Assembly: GCA_958417755.1 (NCBI GenBank)
Contig: CATZDY010000001.1
Location: 1-61,697, forward strand
DNA: 61,697 bases
Source: an uncultured Peptococcaceae bacterium
GTDB lineage: Bacteria; Bacillota; Desulfotomaculia; Desulfotomaculales; Desulfocucumaceae
Direction of reading: 5' to 3'
This document shows positions 1 to 8,352 of this stretch, in pieces. The translations under genes were made by a program, and so were the position numbers. A model generated the notes under the pieces. It saw only the letters and a program-made list of their open reading frames with translations. It searched no databases and was not told where the DNA came from. How positions within the stretch are numbered: position 1 is the stretch's first letter; each line of letters begins with the position of its first letter.

Positions 1-88
1 GTTGGTAGCGGCTAACCAGCTGGCCGAAGGCATCTATATCACCATTTGTTGTTTTATATACCAGAAGTTCATCGCTTACCTCTGCCAT
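1..88 (-). CDS. ECF-type RNA polymerase sigma factor, N-terminus only
   Basis: Reading the minus strand from the ATG at 88 to the window edge gives 29 codons resembling the start of sigma-70 region 2 of extracytoplasmic-function sigma factors: a Gly-Asp-x-Asp-Ala-Phe-Gly stretch followed by Leu-Val-x-Arg-Tyr. A strong purine-rich site (GGAGGAGAG) lies about 10 bases upstream of the ATG. Members of this family direct RNA polymerase to stress or envelope promoters, usually under an anti-sigma factor encoded next door, which would lie outside the window. The gene is divergent from the RRM gene. Only the first ~15% is visible, so the subfamily cannot be named. Confidence 0.7.
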   Translation of the reverse strand, partial: MAEVSDELLVYKTTNGDIDAFGQLVSRYQ

Positions 89-386
89 GGCTGTATCTCT
101 CCTCCGTTGACTCTAATGGTTTAGACGGGGATGAATCCTAAATATTTCAGCTTGAAGAAAAATTTTTTAAAACTATTTTTAAAAACATCCATGTTGCCAA
201 CATTGGATGGACAAATTGCTGGAAATGTTGGGATAAAATGGTAGAAGGCAAAGAAATTATTTATGAAAGAATACTGATAGGATGTACCAAATTGGTAAAA
301 ACTTTGTATGGGATTCTTGGTATAGGCAATGATGTTTTGCAAATAATACAACGGAATGGAACAGTATGAAAGAGGTGAAATGTGTG

Positions 387-641
387 ATGCGTACCCTTTA
401 TGTGGGTAATTTGCCTTGGGCCACCAAAGCTGAAGATTTACAGGATTTTTTTGCAAGACATGGTGAAGTCATCAGCAGCAGAGTCATTACGGATAGAGAA
501 ACCGGGCGATCCAGAGGATTTGGATTTGTTGAAGTGGCGGATGAAGATGCTGAGAAAATGATTGAAACCCTCAATGGAGCGGATTTAAATGGCAGGGCCA
601 TTACAGTCAATGAGGCGAAACAACGTGGGGATGAGGAATAA
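387..641 (+). CDS. RRM-domain RNA-binding protein
   Basis: A protein of 84 residues that is essentially one RNA recognition motif. It begins with the RNP2 strand (Leu-Tyr-Val-Gly-Asn-Leu, residues 3-8) and carries the RNP1 octamer RGFGFVEV near residue 45; the aromatic residues at these strands contact single-stranded RNA. Small RRM proteins of this type occur in cyanobacteria and some anaerobic Firmicutes and are thought to act as RNA chaperones or cold-responsive proteins; the RNA target is unknown. The ATG at 387 was chosen over the in-frame ATG at 366 because the purine-rich AAAGAGGTGAAA lies between them and the domain starts immediately at 387. It stands alone, with a long hairpin-bearing 3' region. 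Confidence 0.85.
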   Translation: MRTLYVGNLPWATKAEDLQDFFARHGEVISSRVITDRETGRSRGFGFVEVADEDAEKMIETLNGADLNGRAITVNEAKQRGDEE

Positions 642-1007
642 AGCTTGTTTTTGCCATGTAAAATGGGATTTTGATTCATGTAGCATGGATGGTATCATAC
701 ATAGGCAGGCGGGTATCCATATGGAAACCATACCATAGGTTTATATGCCCCAAGGACAGATGTGGATGCCCTTGAGGACTTTTTATAATTTTTGGTTATC
801 CTGATTTTTGCATATTTTTCTATGCAAAACCTGATTGAAACATGATACCAGCAAGTAAGGATAAGGGCAAACCACATGTCTGCCCTTATCAAAACAACCT
901 TCTTCATGATTTTTGAAGGAGGTTTTATTTTGCCAAGAGATTGATTTTCAAAACCTAGGGTTACAAAAATAAGATAGAATCCGAATTTAGGGGGCATAGA
1001 AGCTTGC
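642..1007 (+). other. Gene-free stretch with two tandem hairpins
   Basis: No convincing gene was found. The notable content is a perfect 10-bp inverted repeat (860-869 with 881-890, 11-base loop), followed directly by a second hairpin (896-906 with 914-924) that ends in TTATTTTG. The second looks like the rho-independent terminator of the RRM gene, leaving a 3' UTR of over 250 bases. The first has no T tract. Confidence 0.5.
896..930 (+). terminator. Probable terminator of the RRM gene
   Basis: The arms AACCTTCTTCA and TGAAGGAGGTT pair with one G-T wobble over a 7-base loop and are followed by TTATTTTG. It lies about 255 bases after the RRM stop codon and before the promoter of yqeK. Confidence 0.5.
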
Positions 1008-1037
1008 TTGCCTTTTGGACAGACATTCTATTATAAT
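1008..1037 (+). promoter_or_regulatory. Sigma-A-type promoter for yqeK-rsfS
   Basis: TTGCCT at 1008-1013 and a perfect TATAAT at 1032-1037 are separated by 18 bases. The expected start point near 1044 leaves a short leader before the TTG start of yqeK at 1073. Confidence 0.55.
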
Positions 1038-1072
1038 AAAAGCAATAACGCTTATTAATTGAGGGATTGTGA

Positions 1073-1660
1073 TTGACAAATCAAGAGATATACAATGCAT
1101 TACAAACAATAATCGCAGAGAAAAGACTGCAACATAGTTTGCATGTTAGTGCAATGGCCCGGGAGTTGGCAACACTGTATGGAGCTGATGCCCAAAAGGC
1201 TGCCCTGGCTGGGTTGGTGCATGATTGTGCCAGGGACATGAAAGCAAAAAGCTTGCTGGAAATGGCCCGGGAAAATCAATTGCCTGTGGGGCCATTGGAA
1301 CAGGAAATTCCCATGTTGCTTCACGGCCCAGTGGGAGCTCTTTTATGTCAAAAATATTTTGACATAAAAGACCAGGAATTATTGCGGGCAGTGGCTGTAC
1401 ATACAACAGGATCTCCTTTGATGGGACTGTTGGAGAAAATTGTTTTTTTGGCTGATAAGCTTGAATCTTCAAGAATATATCCTGGGGTGGAGCAACTGCG
1501 GGAAGCAGCAAAGCAAGGGGTGGATCAAGGAATGCGTGCCTGTTTGCAGCATTCTTTGGTTTATTTGCTCCAAAACCAAGCGCCTCTTCATCCTGATATG
1601 GTGGCAGCTTGGAATCAATGCGTAAGCCAAAGCAGGGAATTGCTTAAGATTCACGAATAG
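1073..1660 (+). CDS. yqeK: YqeK-type HD hydrolase (symmetrical diadenosine tetraphosphatase)
   Basis: A protein of 195 residues of the YqeK HD-domain family, which hydrolyses Ap4A symmetrically to two ADP and limits this alarmone in the cytoplasm. The metal ligands are visible: His in HSLHVSAMA near residue 24, the His-Asp pair in LVHDCARD near residue 50, and later His residues (HGP near 84, HTT near 109). Length is normal. It starts with TTG at 1073 after a weak GAGGGATTGTGA site. In Firmicutes yqeK is typically followed by rsfS, as here (80-base gap), so the two are probably cotranscribed. Confidence 0.9.
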   Translation: MTNQEIYNALQTIIAEKRLQHSLHVSAMARELATLYGADAQKAALAGLVHDCARDMKAKSLLEMARENQLPVGPLEQEIPMLLHGPVGALLCQKYFDIKDQELLRAVAVHTTGSPLMGLLEKIVFLADKLESSRIYPGVEQLREAAKQGVDQGMRACLQHSLVYLLQNQAPLHPDMVAAWNQCVSQSRELLKIHE

Positions 1661-1740
1661 AACTTAATATAGAAACGAAAACAAAGGATCTTGGATGAAA
1701 ATATCATACAAGTCAAATCATGAAGGAGGAGAGGCTTTCG

Positions 1741-2118
1741 TTGAATCCACAAATCCTGGCAGACCGGGTAGTACAACTTGCTGAAGATAAAAAGGCATTT
1801 GATATCGTGACCTTGGACATTCGATCAATATCTACCATTGCGGACTATTTCATCATTTGTAGCGGACGATCTTCCATTCATGTTCAATCCATCGCCCAAG
1901 GTATCATGGATACTTTGGCCAAAAATGAAGGGATAACGCCTCGCAAAGAAGGTTTTAAGGAAGGACGATGGGTTCTTTTGGATTATGGCGATGTGGTGGT
2001 TCATGTTTTCCAGGATGAGGAAAGACATTTTTATCATTTAGAGCGTTTATGGGGAGATGCTTTGTTGGTCAATAAAACCATAGACAATGGTGGAAATAAC
2101 ATTGACAAGGCATTCTAA
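1741..2118 (+). CDS. rsfS: Ribosomal silencing factor RsfS
   Basis: A protein of 125 residues matching the RsfS/DUF143 family, which binds ribosomal protein uL14 and blocks joining of the 30S and 50S subunits, lowering translation during starvation. Recognisable features are the ADYFIICSGRSSIHVQSIA segment near residue 40 and the DYGDVVVHVF segment near residue 83. The TTG at 1741 is preferred over the ATG at 1720 because AAGGAGGAGAGG lies between them at proper spacing for the TTG. It follows yqeK in the usual order. The C-terminal ~15 residues after the conserved domain are unremarkable. Confidence 0.92.
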   Translation: MNPQILADRVVQLAEDKKAFDIVTLDIRSISTIADYFIICSGRSSIHVQSIAQGIMDTLAKNEGITPRKEGFKEGRWVLLDYGDVVVHVFQDEERHFYHLERLWGDALLVNKTIDNGGNNIDKAF

Positions 2119-2191
2119 AGTATTTATAATGAGGCATAATATGAAACCATTCCCCAAAAAGATAAGGGCCTGATGTTTGGTGATGGGGATA

Positions 2192-2219
2192 TTGCTTGGC
2201 AACATTCATTTGATATAAA
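2192..2219 (+). promoter_or_regulatory. Candidate promoter for the T-box transcript
   Basis: TTGCTT (2192-2197) and TATAAA (2214-2219) are 16 bases apart and lie just upstream of the first T-box stem. Neither box is perfect, so this is tentative. Confidence 0.4.
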
Positions 2220-2236
2220 AAGTGATATAGAAAAGA

Positions 2237-2497
2237 CATTGACAGGGAGTAGTAATCAGGGGCTTGTTTTTCAGAGAGCCGCCGGGGGTGCAAGGTGGTA
2301 AACAAGGTTGATGAACTCGCCCTGGAGTCAACCGGGGGAAAGCAAGTACACCGGTTCGGTGAAGGCCGTTAAAGAGATACACAAGTGGATTTGGAAGAAA
2401 GAAGGAAGAGGATTCTTCTTATGAAGTGCCAAATCAACGAGGGTGGTACCGCGGGTAAAAACAACTCGTCCCTTAGGGGGGACGGGTTTTTTGTTGT
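2237..2497 (+). promoter_or_regulatory. T-box leader, specifier read as leucine (CUC)
   Basis: A complete T-box riboswitch. The anticodon-like T-box sequence AGGGTGGTACCGCG lies at 2439-2452 and is followed by a G/C-rich terminator stem (near 2463-2485) ending in a T run. Upstream, stem I shows the loop-E strands AGTA (about 2247) and GAA, the AGAGAG bulge, and the conserved CTGGAG. The triplet directly after GAA is CTC, a leucine codon. T-boxes sense uncharged tRNA and switch from terminator to antiterminator, so downstream genes should be induced when charged leucyl-tRNA is scarce. The next gene is an acyl-CoA ligase rather than a synthetase; leuS comes second. Confidence 0.93.
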
Positions 2498-2607
2498 ATA
2501 TGGGCTTAAATCCTTTGCCAATCCTTTTCAGATTTGAAAGAGAAGATAATCATTATAGTTATTTTTCTTGATGAATATTTAGTTAGATACAAAGGGGAGA
2601 TTATGGA

Positions 2608-4272
2608 ATGAAATTTGATTATGAAATCACCATTGGCCAAATGATGGATAAAACTGTTAATCAGTATCCTGATACAGAAGCATTGGTGCACCGAGAGGCT
2701 GGTGTGCGGTATACATACCGGGAATTCAAAGAGGAATGTGTGCGATTGGCCAAGGGCTTGATGGCCTTGGGGGTGAATCGGGGAGAACATATTGCCATGT
2801 GGGCCACCAATGTACCCCAGTGGGTGATTACCCAATTTGGGAGCTGTCGTATGGGTGCTGTGATGGTCACGGTGAATACCAATTATAAATTGTTTGAATT
2901 AGAATATCTGCTTAAACAATCTGATAGCACCACATTGATGTTGATTCAAGGAACCAAGGACGCGAATTATGTGGATATGATCTATCAGCTTTGTCCGGAA
3001 TTACGGGAATGTCAGCCAGGTCGTTTGAATTCGAAGAAATTGCCAATGTTAAAGAATGTCATCTTCTTAGGCAATGAACGGTATCCAGGCATGTATACTT
3101 GGAACGATGTATTGGAGGCAGGGGCTGTTATTTCAGATCAAGAACTGTTGGCCCGGGAAGCTGTTTTAAATCCTGATGATGTGGTAAACATGCAATATAC
3201 TTCAGGTACCACAGGTTTTCCCAAGGGGGTTATGCTGACCCATATCAATTTGGTGGGCAATGCCTATTGTGTGGCTGATTGCATGAATTTTACCCCCCAA
3301 GATCGCTTGTGTATTCCTGTGCCCATGTTCCATTGTTTTGGTTGCGTGTTGGCTACTTTGGCTTGTGTGTCCTCTGGGGCTACCATGGTGCCTTTGGAAG
3401 CTTTTAACCCTGTAAAGGTTTTGGAAACCATTGAAGCGGAGCGTTGTACTGCTGTGCACGGAGTGCCCACCATGTTTATTACGGAATTGCAAATTTTAAA
3501 AGAACAAGAGTATGATGTTTCCCATTTGCGCACAGGGATTATGGCTGGTTCCCCTTGCCCCATTGATGTAATGAAACAAGTGGTGGAGCGCATGGGTATG
3601 AAGGAAATTGTCATTACGTACGGCCAAACCGAGTCAGCCCCTGGCATCACCATGACCCGGACCACAGAATCCATTGAACGCAGGGTATCCACCGTAGGAC
3701 GGGCCTTGCCAGGGGTGGAAGTGAAAATCGTGGATCCAGAAACCGGGGAAATTGTGCCTTCTGGCGTACAGGGAGAGATTTGCGCCCGGGGATATAATGT
3801 GATGAAGGGCTATTATAAAATGCCAGAGGCAACCCATGCGGCAGTGGATAGTGAAAATTGGCTGCATACCGGTGATTTGGGCATTATGGATGAAGACGGG
3901 TATCTAAAGATTACTGGTCGTATCAAAGATATGATTATTCGTGGGGGGGAAAATATTTATCCCCGGGAGATTGAGGAATTTCTTTATACTCACCCCAAAG
4001 TAAAGGATGTGCAAGTCATTGGCGTGCCCAGTGAAAAGTATGGGGAAGAAGCCATGGCCTTTATTTGCTTACATGATGGAGACTATGCTACAGAGGAAGA
4101 AATCAAAGAATTTTGCGTCAATAAAATCGCCCGCTATAAAATTCCCCGGTATATTGCTTTTGTGAAGGAATACCCCACCACTGCCAGTGGGAAGATACAA
4201 AAATTCAAGTTGCGGGAGCAAGCCATTGCTGATTTGAATTTACAAAAAGCTGCCAGTGTAGAAACAGCTTAA
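2608..4272 (+). CDS. Acyl-CoA ligase (AMP-forming, ACSF2/FadD-like)
   Basis: A protein of 554 residues of the ANL superfamily, which activates a carboxylic acid with ATP to an acyl-adenylate and transfers it to CoA. The signature YTSGTTGFPKGVMLTH begins near residue 197, the adenylate-binding GDLG is near residue 421, the GRIKDMIIRGGENIYP hinge follows, and the catalytic Lys sits in TASGK near residue 528. Length is normal. The substrate is not readable; the overall form resembles medium- or branched-chain acyl ligases. It lies immediately behind a leucine-type T-box, suggesting induction on leucine shortage, perhaps to activate a branched acid such as isovalerate for leucine synthesis by reductive carboxylation. 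That role is inference. Confidence 0.9.
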   Translation: MKFDYEITIGQMMDKTVNQYPDTEALVHREAGVRYTYREFKEECVRLAKGLMALGVNRGEHIAMWATNVPQWVITQFGSCRMGAVMVTVNTNYKLFELEYLLKQSDSTTLMLIQGTKDANYVDMIYQLCPELRECQPGRLNSKKLPMLKNVIFLGNERYPGMYTWNDVLEAGAVISDQELLAREAVLNPDDVVNMQYTSGTTGFPKGVMLTHINLVGNAYCVADCMNFTPQDRLCIPVPMFHCFGCVLATLACVSSGATMVPLEAFNPVKVLETIEAERCTAVHGVPTMFITELQILKEQEYDVSHLRTGIMAGSPCPIDVMKQVVERMGMKEIVITYGQTESAPGITMTRTTESIERRVSTVGRALPGVEVKIVDPETGEIVPSGVQGEICARGYNVMKGYYKMPEATHAAVDSENWLHTGDLGIMDEDGYLKITGRIKDMIIRGGENIYPREIEEFLYTHPKVKDVQVIGVPSEKYGEEAMAFICLHDGDYATEEEIKEFCVNKIARYKIPRYIAFVKEYPTTASGKIQKFKLREQAIADLNLQKAASVETA

Positions 4273-4476
4273 TCTTTTTCAGCCCCAGTTGCTTGTTGAA
4301 TATGCGGGTTTATGGTAAAATCTCGCATGCAGGATATTTTTTTGGAATGAACATGGGATAATTGATAGGCAAAAGAAGACGTAATGGCCAAAGGGACTCG
4401 GGCGTTTCCTTTGGGGCAGGTGGTATTTCAGTTTTTTAGGTTCCAGGAGGTTTAAGCAAATACAAATATTCATGTT

Positions 4477-4505
4477 ATGCCCGCTTTATGCGGGCATGTT
4501 TGCTT
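4477..4505 (+). terminator. Hairpin between acyl-CoA ligase and leuS
   Basis: A perfect 8-bp GC-rich stem (ATGCCCGC with GCGGGCAT, 5-base loop) is followed by GTTTGCTTTT. It would act as a modest terminator after the ligase gene and may let part of the T-box transcript read into leuS. Confidence 0.6.
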
Positions 4506-4576
4506 TTCACATGTTTTGAAATGGTAAATAAAATAGCTTACTGCTGTTTTTTGTCAAAAGCGAAAAGGATAGAATC

Positions 4577-4624
4577 ATGGAAAAATTAGGAAGCTGGGCG
4601 GTTTTAGGCCTTGCTGCTGGCTAG
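4577..4624 (+). CDS. Possible 15-residue leader peptide before leuS
   Basis: An ATG at 4577, with AAAAGGATA about 8 bases upstream, opens a frame of 15 codons, MEKLGSWAVLGLAAG, ending in TAG at 4622. Three of the fifteen residues are leucine. The stop codon overlaps the TAGGAGG ribosome binding site of leuS, so translation could be coupled to the synthetase. No attenuator hairpin was recognised directly after it. It could also be a chance frame. Confidence 0.35.
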   Translation: MEKLGSWAVLGLAAG

Positions 4625-4637
4625 GAGGAAGCAAGCA

Positions 4638-7121
4638 TTGAAAGAGCGTTACGATTTTAAAGAAATTGAGGAGAAATGGCAAAAACGCTGGGATAAAGAA
4701 AGACTGTATGCTGTGCCGGATGATGGACAGAAGCCTAAATTCTATTGTTTGGAGATGTTTCCTTATCCTTCGGGCAAATTGCACATGGGACATGTGCGCA
4801 ATTATTCCATAGGAGATGTGTTGGCCCGTTATAAAACCATGCAGGGATATGATGTATTGCATCCCATGGGATGGGATGCCTTTGGTTTGCCTGCAGAAAA
4901 TGCTGCTATTTTGCATGGGAATATGCATCCGGCAGACTGGACTTTTTCAAATATCAATACCATGAGGGATCAGCTCAAACAATTGGGGATTAGTTATGAT
5001 TGGGAGCGGGAGATTGCCACTTGCCATCCTGGGTACTATCAATGGACCCAATGGTTGTTTTTACAGTTATACAAACATGGTTTGGCGTATAAGAAGAAAG
5101 CTGCCGTGAATTGGTGCCCTTCTTGTGCCACAGTATTGGCCAATGAACAGGTCAAAGAGGGAGCCTGTGAGCGTTGTAAAACAGAAGTGGAAAAACGAGA
5201 GCTGGAACAATGGTTTTTCCGCATTACCCAATATGCGGATCGCTTATTGGAGGATATTTCCTTGCTCCAGGGCTGGCCGGATAAGGTTAAAATCATGCAG
5301 GAAAATTGGATTGGTCGCAGCGAAGGGGCGGAAATTCATTTCCCCATTGCCGGGATGGAAGAGAAATTTACTGTGTTTACCACCCGTCCGGATACCATTT
5401 ACGGGGTAAGTTATATGGTTTTGGCTCCAGAGCATCCTTTATTGGAAAGATTGATTGCCGACAAACCCCAAGCCCAAGAGATTCGAGATTTTGTGGCGCA
5501 AATGAGGAATTTGAATGAAATTGCCCGTACGTCAACGGATACAGAGAAAATCGGTTATTTTACCGGAGCCTATTGTATCAATCCTTTGAATGGCAAACAG
5601 ATCCCCATTTTGGTGGCCAATTATGTTTTGTTGGAATATGGTACCGGAGCAGTGATGGGGGTTCCTGCCCATGACCAAAGGGACTTTGCGTTTGCCCAAA
5701 AATATGATTTGCCCATACAGGTGGTCATTCAACCCGAAGGTCAAGTTTTGGATCCTGCCACAATGCAAGAGGCCTTTGTAGGACAGGGCAAGATGGTAAA
5801 TTCAGGTCCCTTTGACGGTATGACCAATCAAAAAGGCCTACATGCTATTATTCGCCATTTGGAAGATAAGGGGTTAGGAGAAGGAAAGGTGCACTATCGG
5901 TTGCGGGATTGGCTGATTTCCCGGCAGCGCTACTGGGGTGCTCCCATTCCCATTATCTATTGTGATCATTGCGGGGTTGTTCCGGTGCCAGAGGAAGATT
6001 TGCCAGTGTTATTGCCTAAAGATGTGGAATTTAAGCCTACCGGTCGTTCTCCCCTGGCTGATAGCCCCAGTTTTGTCCAGGTTCCTTGTCCTTCTTGCGG
6101 ACAGAACGCCAGGCGGGAAACTGATACCATGGATACATTCATGTGTTCTTCCTTTTATTATTATCGCTATACCAGTCCCAGAAACGACCAGGAACCCTGG
6201 AGCCAGCAGGCTGTGCAGCATTGGTTGCCTGTGGATCAATATATTGGGGGCGTGGAACATGCGATTTTGCATTTGTTGTATTCCCGCTTTTTTACGAAAT
6301 TTTTATATGACATTGGTTTGGTGTCCAATCAAGAGCCTTTTCAAAATTTGCTCACCCAGGGCATGGTGTTAAAAGATGGTTCCAAAATGTCCAAATCCAA
6401 GGGGAATGTGGTGAGCCCGGAAGAAATCATTGCTGCCTATGGGGCGGATACGGCTCGGATGTTTATTTTATTTGCCGCTCCTCCGGAAAGGGATTTGGAA
6501 TGGAGCGATCAAGGGGTAGAAGGGTGTTATCGCTTTTTGCACCGGGTTTGGCGTTTGGTGGCTTCTGTAGAAGAAGAATTGTCCCAAGCCAAGGATTTGT
6601 CCTTGGAAAATATAGTTGGTTTGGATCGGGAAATGCGTCGCTTGACCCATGTTACCATAAAAAAAGTGACAGAAGATGTGGGCCATCGCTTTAATTTTAA
6701 TACCGCAGTAAGCGCTATCATGGAATTGGTCAATGGTTTATATCGCTATAAAGAAGCGCCTGAAAGCGATCGCAATGCTGCAGTGCTGCGGGAGGCAGTG
6801 GAAAGTCTTTTGATTTTATTGGCTCCCTTTGCCCCGCATATGACAGAAGAACTTTGGCATTGTATTGGTCATCAAGATACCATTCATCAACAAAGTTGGT
6901 TGGTTTATGACCCAGAGGCTGTGGTGGAAGAGGAAGTCACCATTGTGGTTCAATTGAATGGTAAAGTAAAGGAAAGAATGCTGGTACCTGCCAATATAGA
7001 GGGGGATGCCATGAAGGAATTGGTATTGGCTCAACCCAAGGTACAAAGCATGTTGGCGGAAAAGCAAGTGCTCAAAGTAATTGCTGTACCAGGGAAACTG
7101 GTCAACATTGTGGTAAAGTAA
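4638..7121 (+). CDS. leuS: Leucyl-tRNA synthetase
   Basis: Class I synthetase of 827 residues, the normal bacterial size, charging tRNA-Leu with leucine in the cytoplasm. The HIGH-type signature KLHMGH is near residues 47-52 and KMSKS is near residue 583; the CP1 editing region lies between, and two zinc-type Cys pairs are visible (CPSCATV and CERC near residue 165-180, CDHC and CPSC near 440-490). The TTG at 4638 is chosen because TAGGAGG ends about 10 bases before it and because the LKERYDF start matches the family. It follows the T-box and acyl-CoA ligase on the same strand and is closed by a strong terminator. Confidence 0.98.
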   Translation: MKERYDFKEIEEKWQKRWDKERLYAVPDDGQKPKFYCLEMFPYPSGKLHMGHVRNYSIGDVLARYKTMQGYDVLHPMGWDAFGLPAENAAILHGNMHPADWTFSNINTMRDQLKQLGISYDWEREIATCHPGYYQWTQWLFLQLYKHGLAYKKKAAVNWCPSCATVLANEQVKEGACERCKTEVEKRELEQWFFRITQYADRLLEDISLLQGWPDKVKIMQENWIGRSEGAEIHFPIAGMEEKFTVFTTRPDTIYGVSYMVLAPEHPLLERLIADKPQAQEIRDFVAQMRNLNEIARTSTDTEKIGYFTGAYCINPLNGKQIPILVANYVLLEYGTGAVMGVPAHDQRDFAFAQKYDLPIQVVIQPEGQVLDPATMQEAFVGQGKMVNSGPFDGMTNQKGLHAIIRHLEDKGLGEGKVHYRLRDWLISRQRYWGAPIPIIYCDHCGVVPVPEEDLPVLLPKDVEFKPTGRSPLADSPSFVQVPCPSCGQNARRETDTMDTFMCSSFYYYRYTSPRNDQEPWSQQAVQHWLPVDQYIGGVEHAILHLLYSRFFTKFLYDIGLVSNQEPFQNLLTQGMVLKDGSKMSKSKGNVVSPEEIIAAYGADTARMFILFAAPPERDLEWSDQGVEGCYRFLHRVWRLVASVEEELSQAKDLSLENIVGLDREMRRLTHVTIKKVTEDVGHRFNFNTAVSAIMELVNGLYRYKEAPESDRNAAVLREAVESLLILLAPFAPHMTEELWHCIGHQDTIHQQSWLVYDPEAVVEEEVTIVVQLNGKVKERMLVPANIEGDAMKELVLAQPKVQSMLAEKQVLKVIAVPGKLVNIVVK

Positions 7122-7163
7122 TGCTAGGGAAAAACCCAGAACATGATAATTGAAGCGCAGGAT

Positions 7164-7201
7164 ACAGCATAGGCAAAATACATTGCTTATGCTGTTTTTT
7201 T
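7164..7201 (+). terminator. Terminator after leuS
   Basis: A 12-bp stem, ACAGCATAGGCA with TGCTTATGCTGT (one G-T wobble), is followed by a run of seven T. Confidence 0.88.
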
Positions 7202-7526
7202 AGCTAGTGTATTTAAAAGAGTATTGAGGATGCAAATAGAAATCATATGTATGATAATAGCTTCAATCATAGAGGAACAAACATATGTTTTTGTATAAGG
7301 GGTATGGTTACATGAAGGAAACCATAAAAGTTCAACAAAAAGTAGTGTAGGAATATAATCAAGCAGTAAAACAAGGATTTTGTATATGTTTCCTCTAGTA
7401 GTTTTGATACTCCTTAGAGGTTGACGGGATGGTTCAATTGACTAATGCTAAAATAAGGAGGTGATAGCAAGGTATTTTGTGCTAATTCCATTGGAATAGG
7501 GAGCAAATCAAAAAGGAGGGAACGAT
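7202..7526 (+). other. AT-rich intergenic stretch before the DUF975 gene
   Basis: No gene was seen. TTGACG at 7421 and TTGACT at 7438 resemble -35 boxes but no TATAAT-like box lies at proper spacing from either; TAAAAT at 7449-7454 is the nearest. An AAGGAGGTGATAG motif at about 7456 looks like a ribosome binding site but no credible frame follows. The real start uses AAAAGGAGG just before 7527. Confidence 0.3.
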
Positions 7527-8267
7527 ATGTGGCTTAGGACGGAATTAAAGGAAAGGGCGAAAAAAAAATTAGCCAAAAGCTATTGGCTTTCCTTTGCCGC
7601 CACGTTGGTTGCCAGCATTTTAGGAGGAGGCTTTTTTTATTATGGTTGCGTTTCTTTATCTGGCAATAGGGATTGGAATGTAGATAGTTATTATTTGTCC
7701 ACAGATCCCCAGCTGGCATTTTTGTATGGCTTTTTTATGGTATTTTTGGCATTTTTATCTGTCATAGGGATTGCGTATTATTTTTTTGTAGGACAACCGA
7801 TTCTTGCTGGTAAAAGCAAGTATTTTGTACAAGGCCATGATGCCCATTATTCATTTGTTGATTTATTTTCATTTTTTAATCATGGATACCTAAAAGCTGT
7901 GCAAACAATGGCCTTAAGATGGCTTTATTTGCTGCTATGGACATTGTTGTTTATTATTCCGGGAATTGTAAAGTGCTATTCCTATAGAATGGTCCCTTAT
8001 CTACTAGCCAAATATCCCCATATTGGGGCCAAGAGGGCCATTGCCTTGAGCAGACAGATGACCTCGGGAGAAAAGATGAATATGTTTATTTTAGATTTAT
8101 CTTTTTTGGGCTGGTTCCTTTTGGGGGCTTTGTGTTTAGGCGTGGGTACTTTGTTTGTCCTTCCCTATTATGAAACAGTATATGCAGAATTGTTTGCTAT
8201 TTTGCGGGATAAAGGGGCAGAACAATCCCTCTATACACCGGAGGAAAAGAAAGCTCTATACAGCTAA
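7527..8267 (+). CDS. DUF975 family integral membrane protein
   Basis: A protein of 246 residues with about five hydrophobic segments (near residues 25-45, 75-95, 130-150 and 190-215) and the DUF975 hallmarks: a basic N-terminal helix (LRTELKERAKKKL), the VGQPILAGKSKYF stretch, FIIPGIVKCYSY near residue 150, and a C-terminal YYETVYAELFAIL. Such proteins are common in Clostridia and Bacilli; their function is unknown. The ATG at 7527 follows AAAAGGAGGGAACGAT. It is a single-gene unit that runs head-on into the aminotransferase and shares a bidirectional terminator with it. Confidence 0.85.
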   Translation: MWLRTELKERAKKKLAKSYWLSFAATLVASILGGGFFYYGCVSLSGNRDWNVDSYYLSTDPQLAFLYGFFMVFLAFLSVIGIAYYFFVGQPILAGKSKYFVQGHDAHYSFVDLFSFFNHGYLKAVQTMALRWLYLLLWTLLFIIPGIVKCYSYRMVPYLLAKYPHIGAKRAIALSRQMTSGEKMNMFILDLSFLGWFLLGALCLGVGTLFVLPYYETVYAELFAILRDKGAEQSLYTPEEKKALYS

Positions 8268-8297
8268 TTGTTTAGAATCAATGTTCCTATGATTTAG

Positions 8298-8352
8298 CCA
8301 AGGGTTTGGGGAAAAACTGTTAAATCCTTTCCCCAAACCCTTGGTTTTTTTA
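8298..8352. terminator. Bidirectional terminator, 17-bp perfect stem
   Basis: The arms 8298-8314 and 8328-8344 are exact inverted repeats (CCAAGGGTTTGGGGAAA and its complement), followed on the plus strand by a T run. It lies between convergent genes; its right end reaches the last codons of the aminotransferase on the minus strand. Confidence 0.9.

Noticed and set aside
695..997. 100-codon open frame on the minus strand after the RRM gene
   Set aside because: No ribosome binding site, no family character, and it runs through both hairpins of the region.
4273..4637. Second T-box directly before leuS
   Set aside because: No GGTGGTACCGCG element or stem I landmarks were found; only an 8-bp terminator-like hairpin and a short frame.
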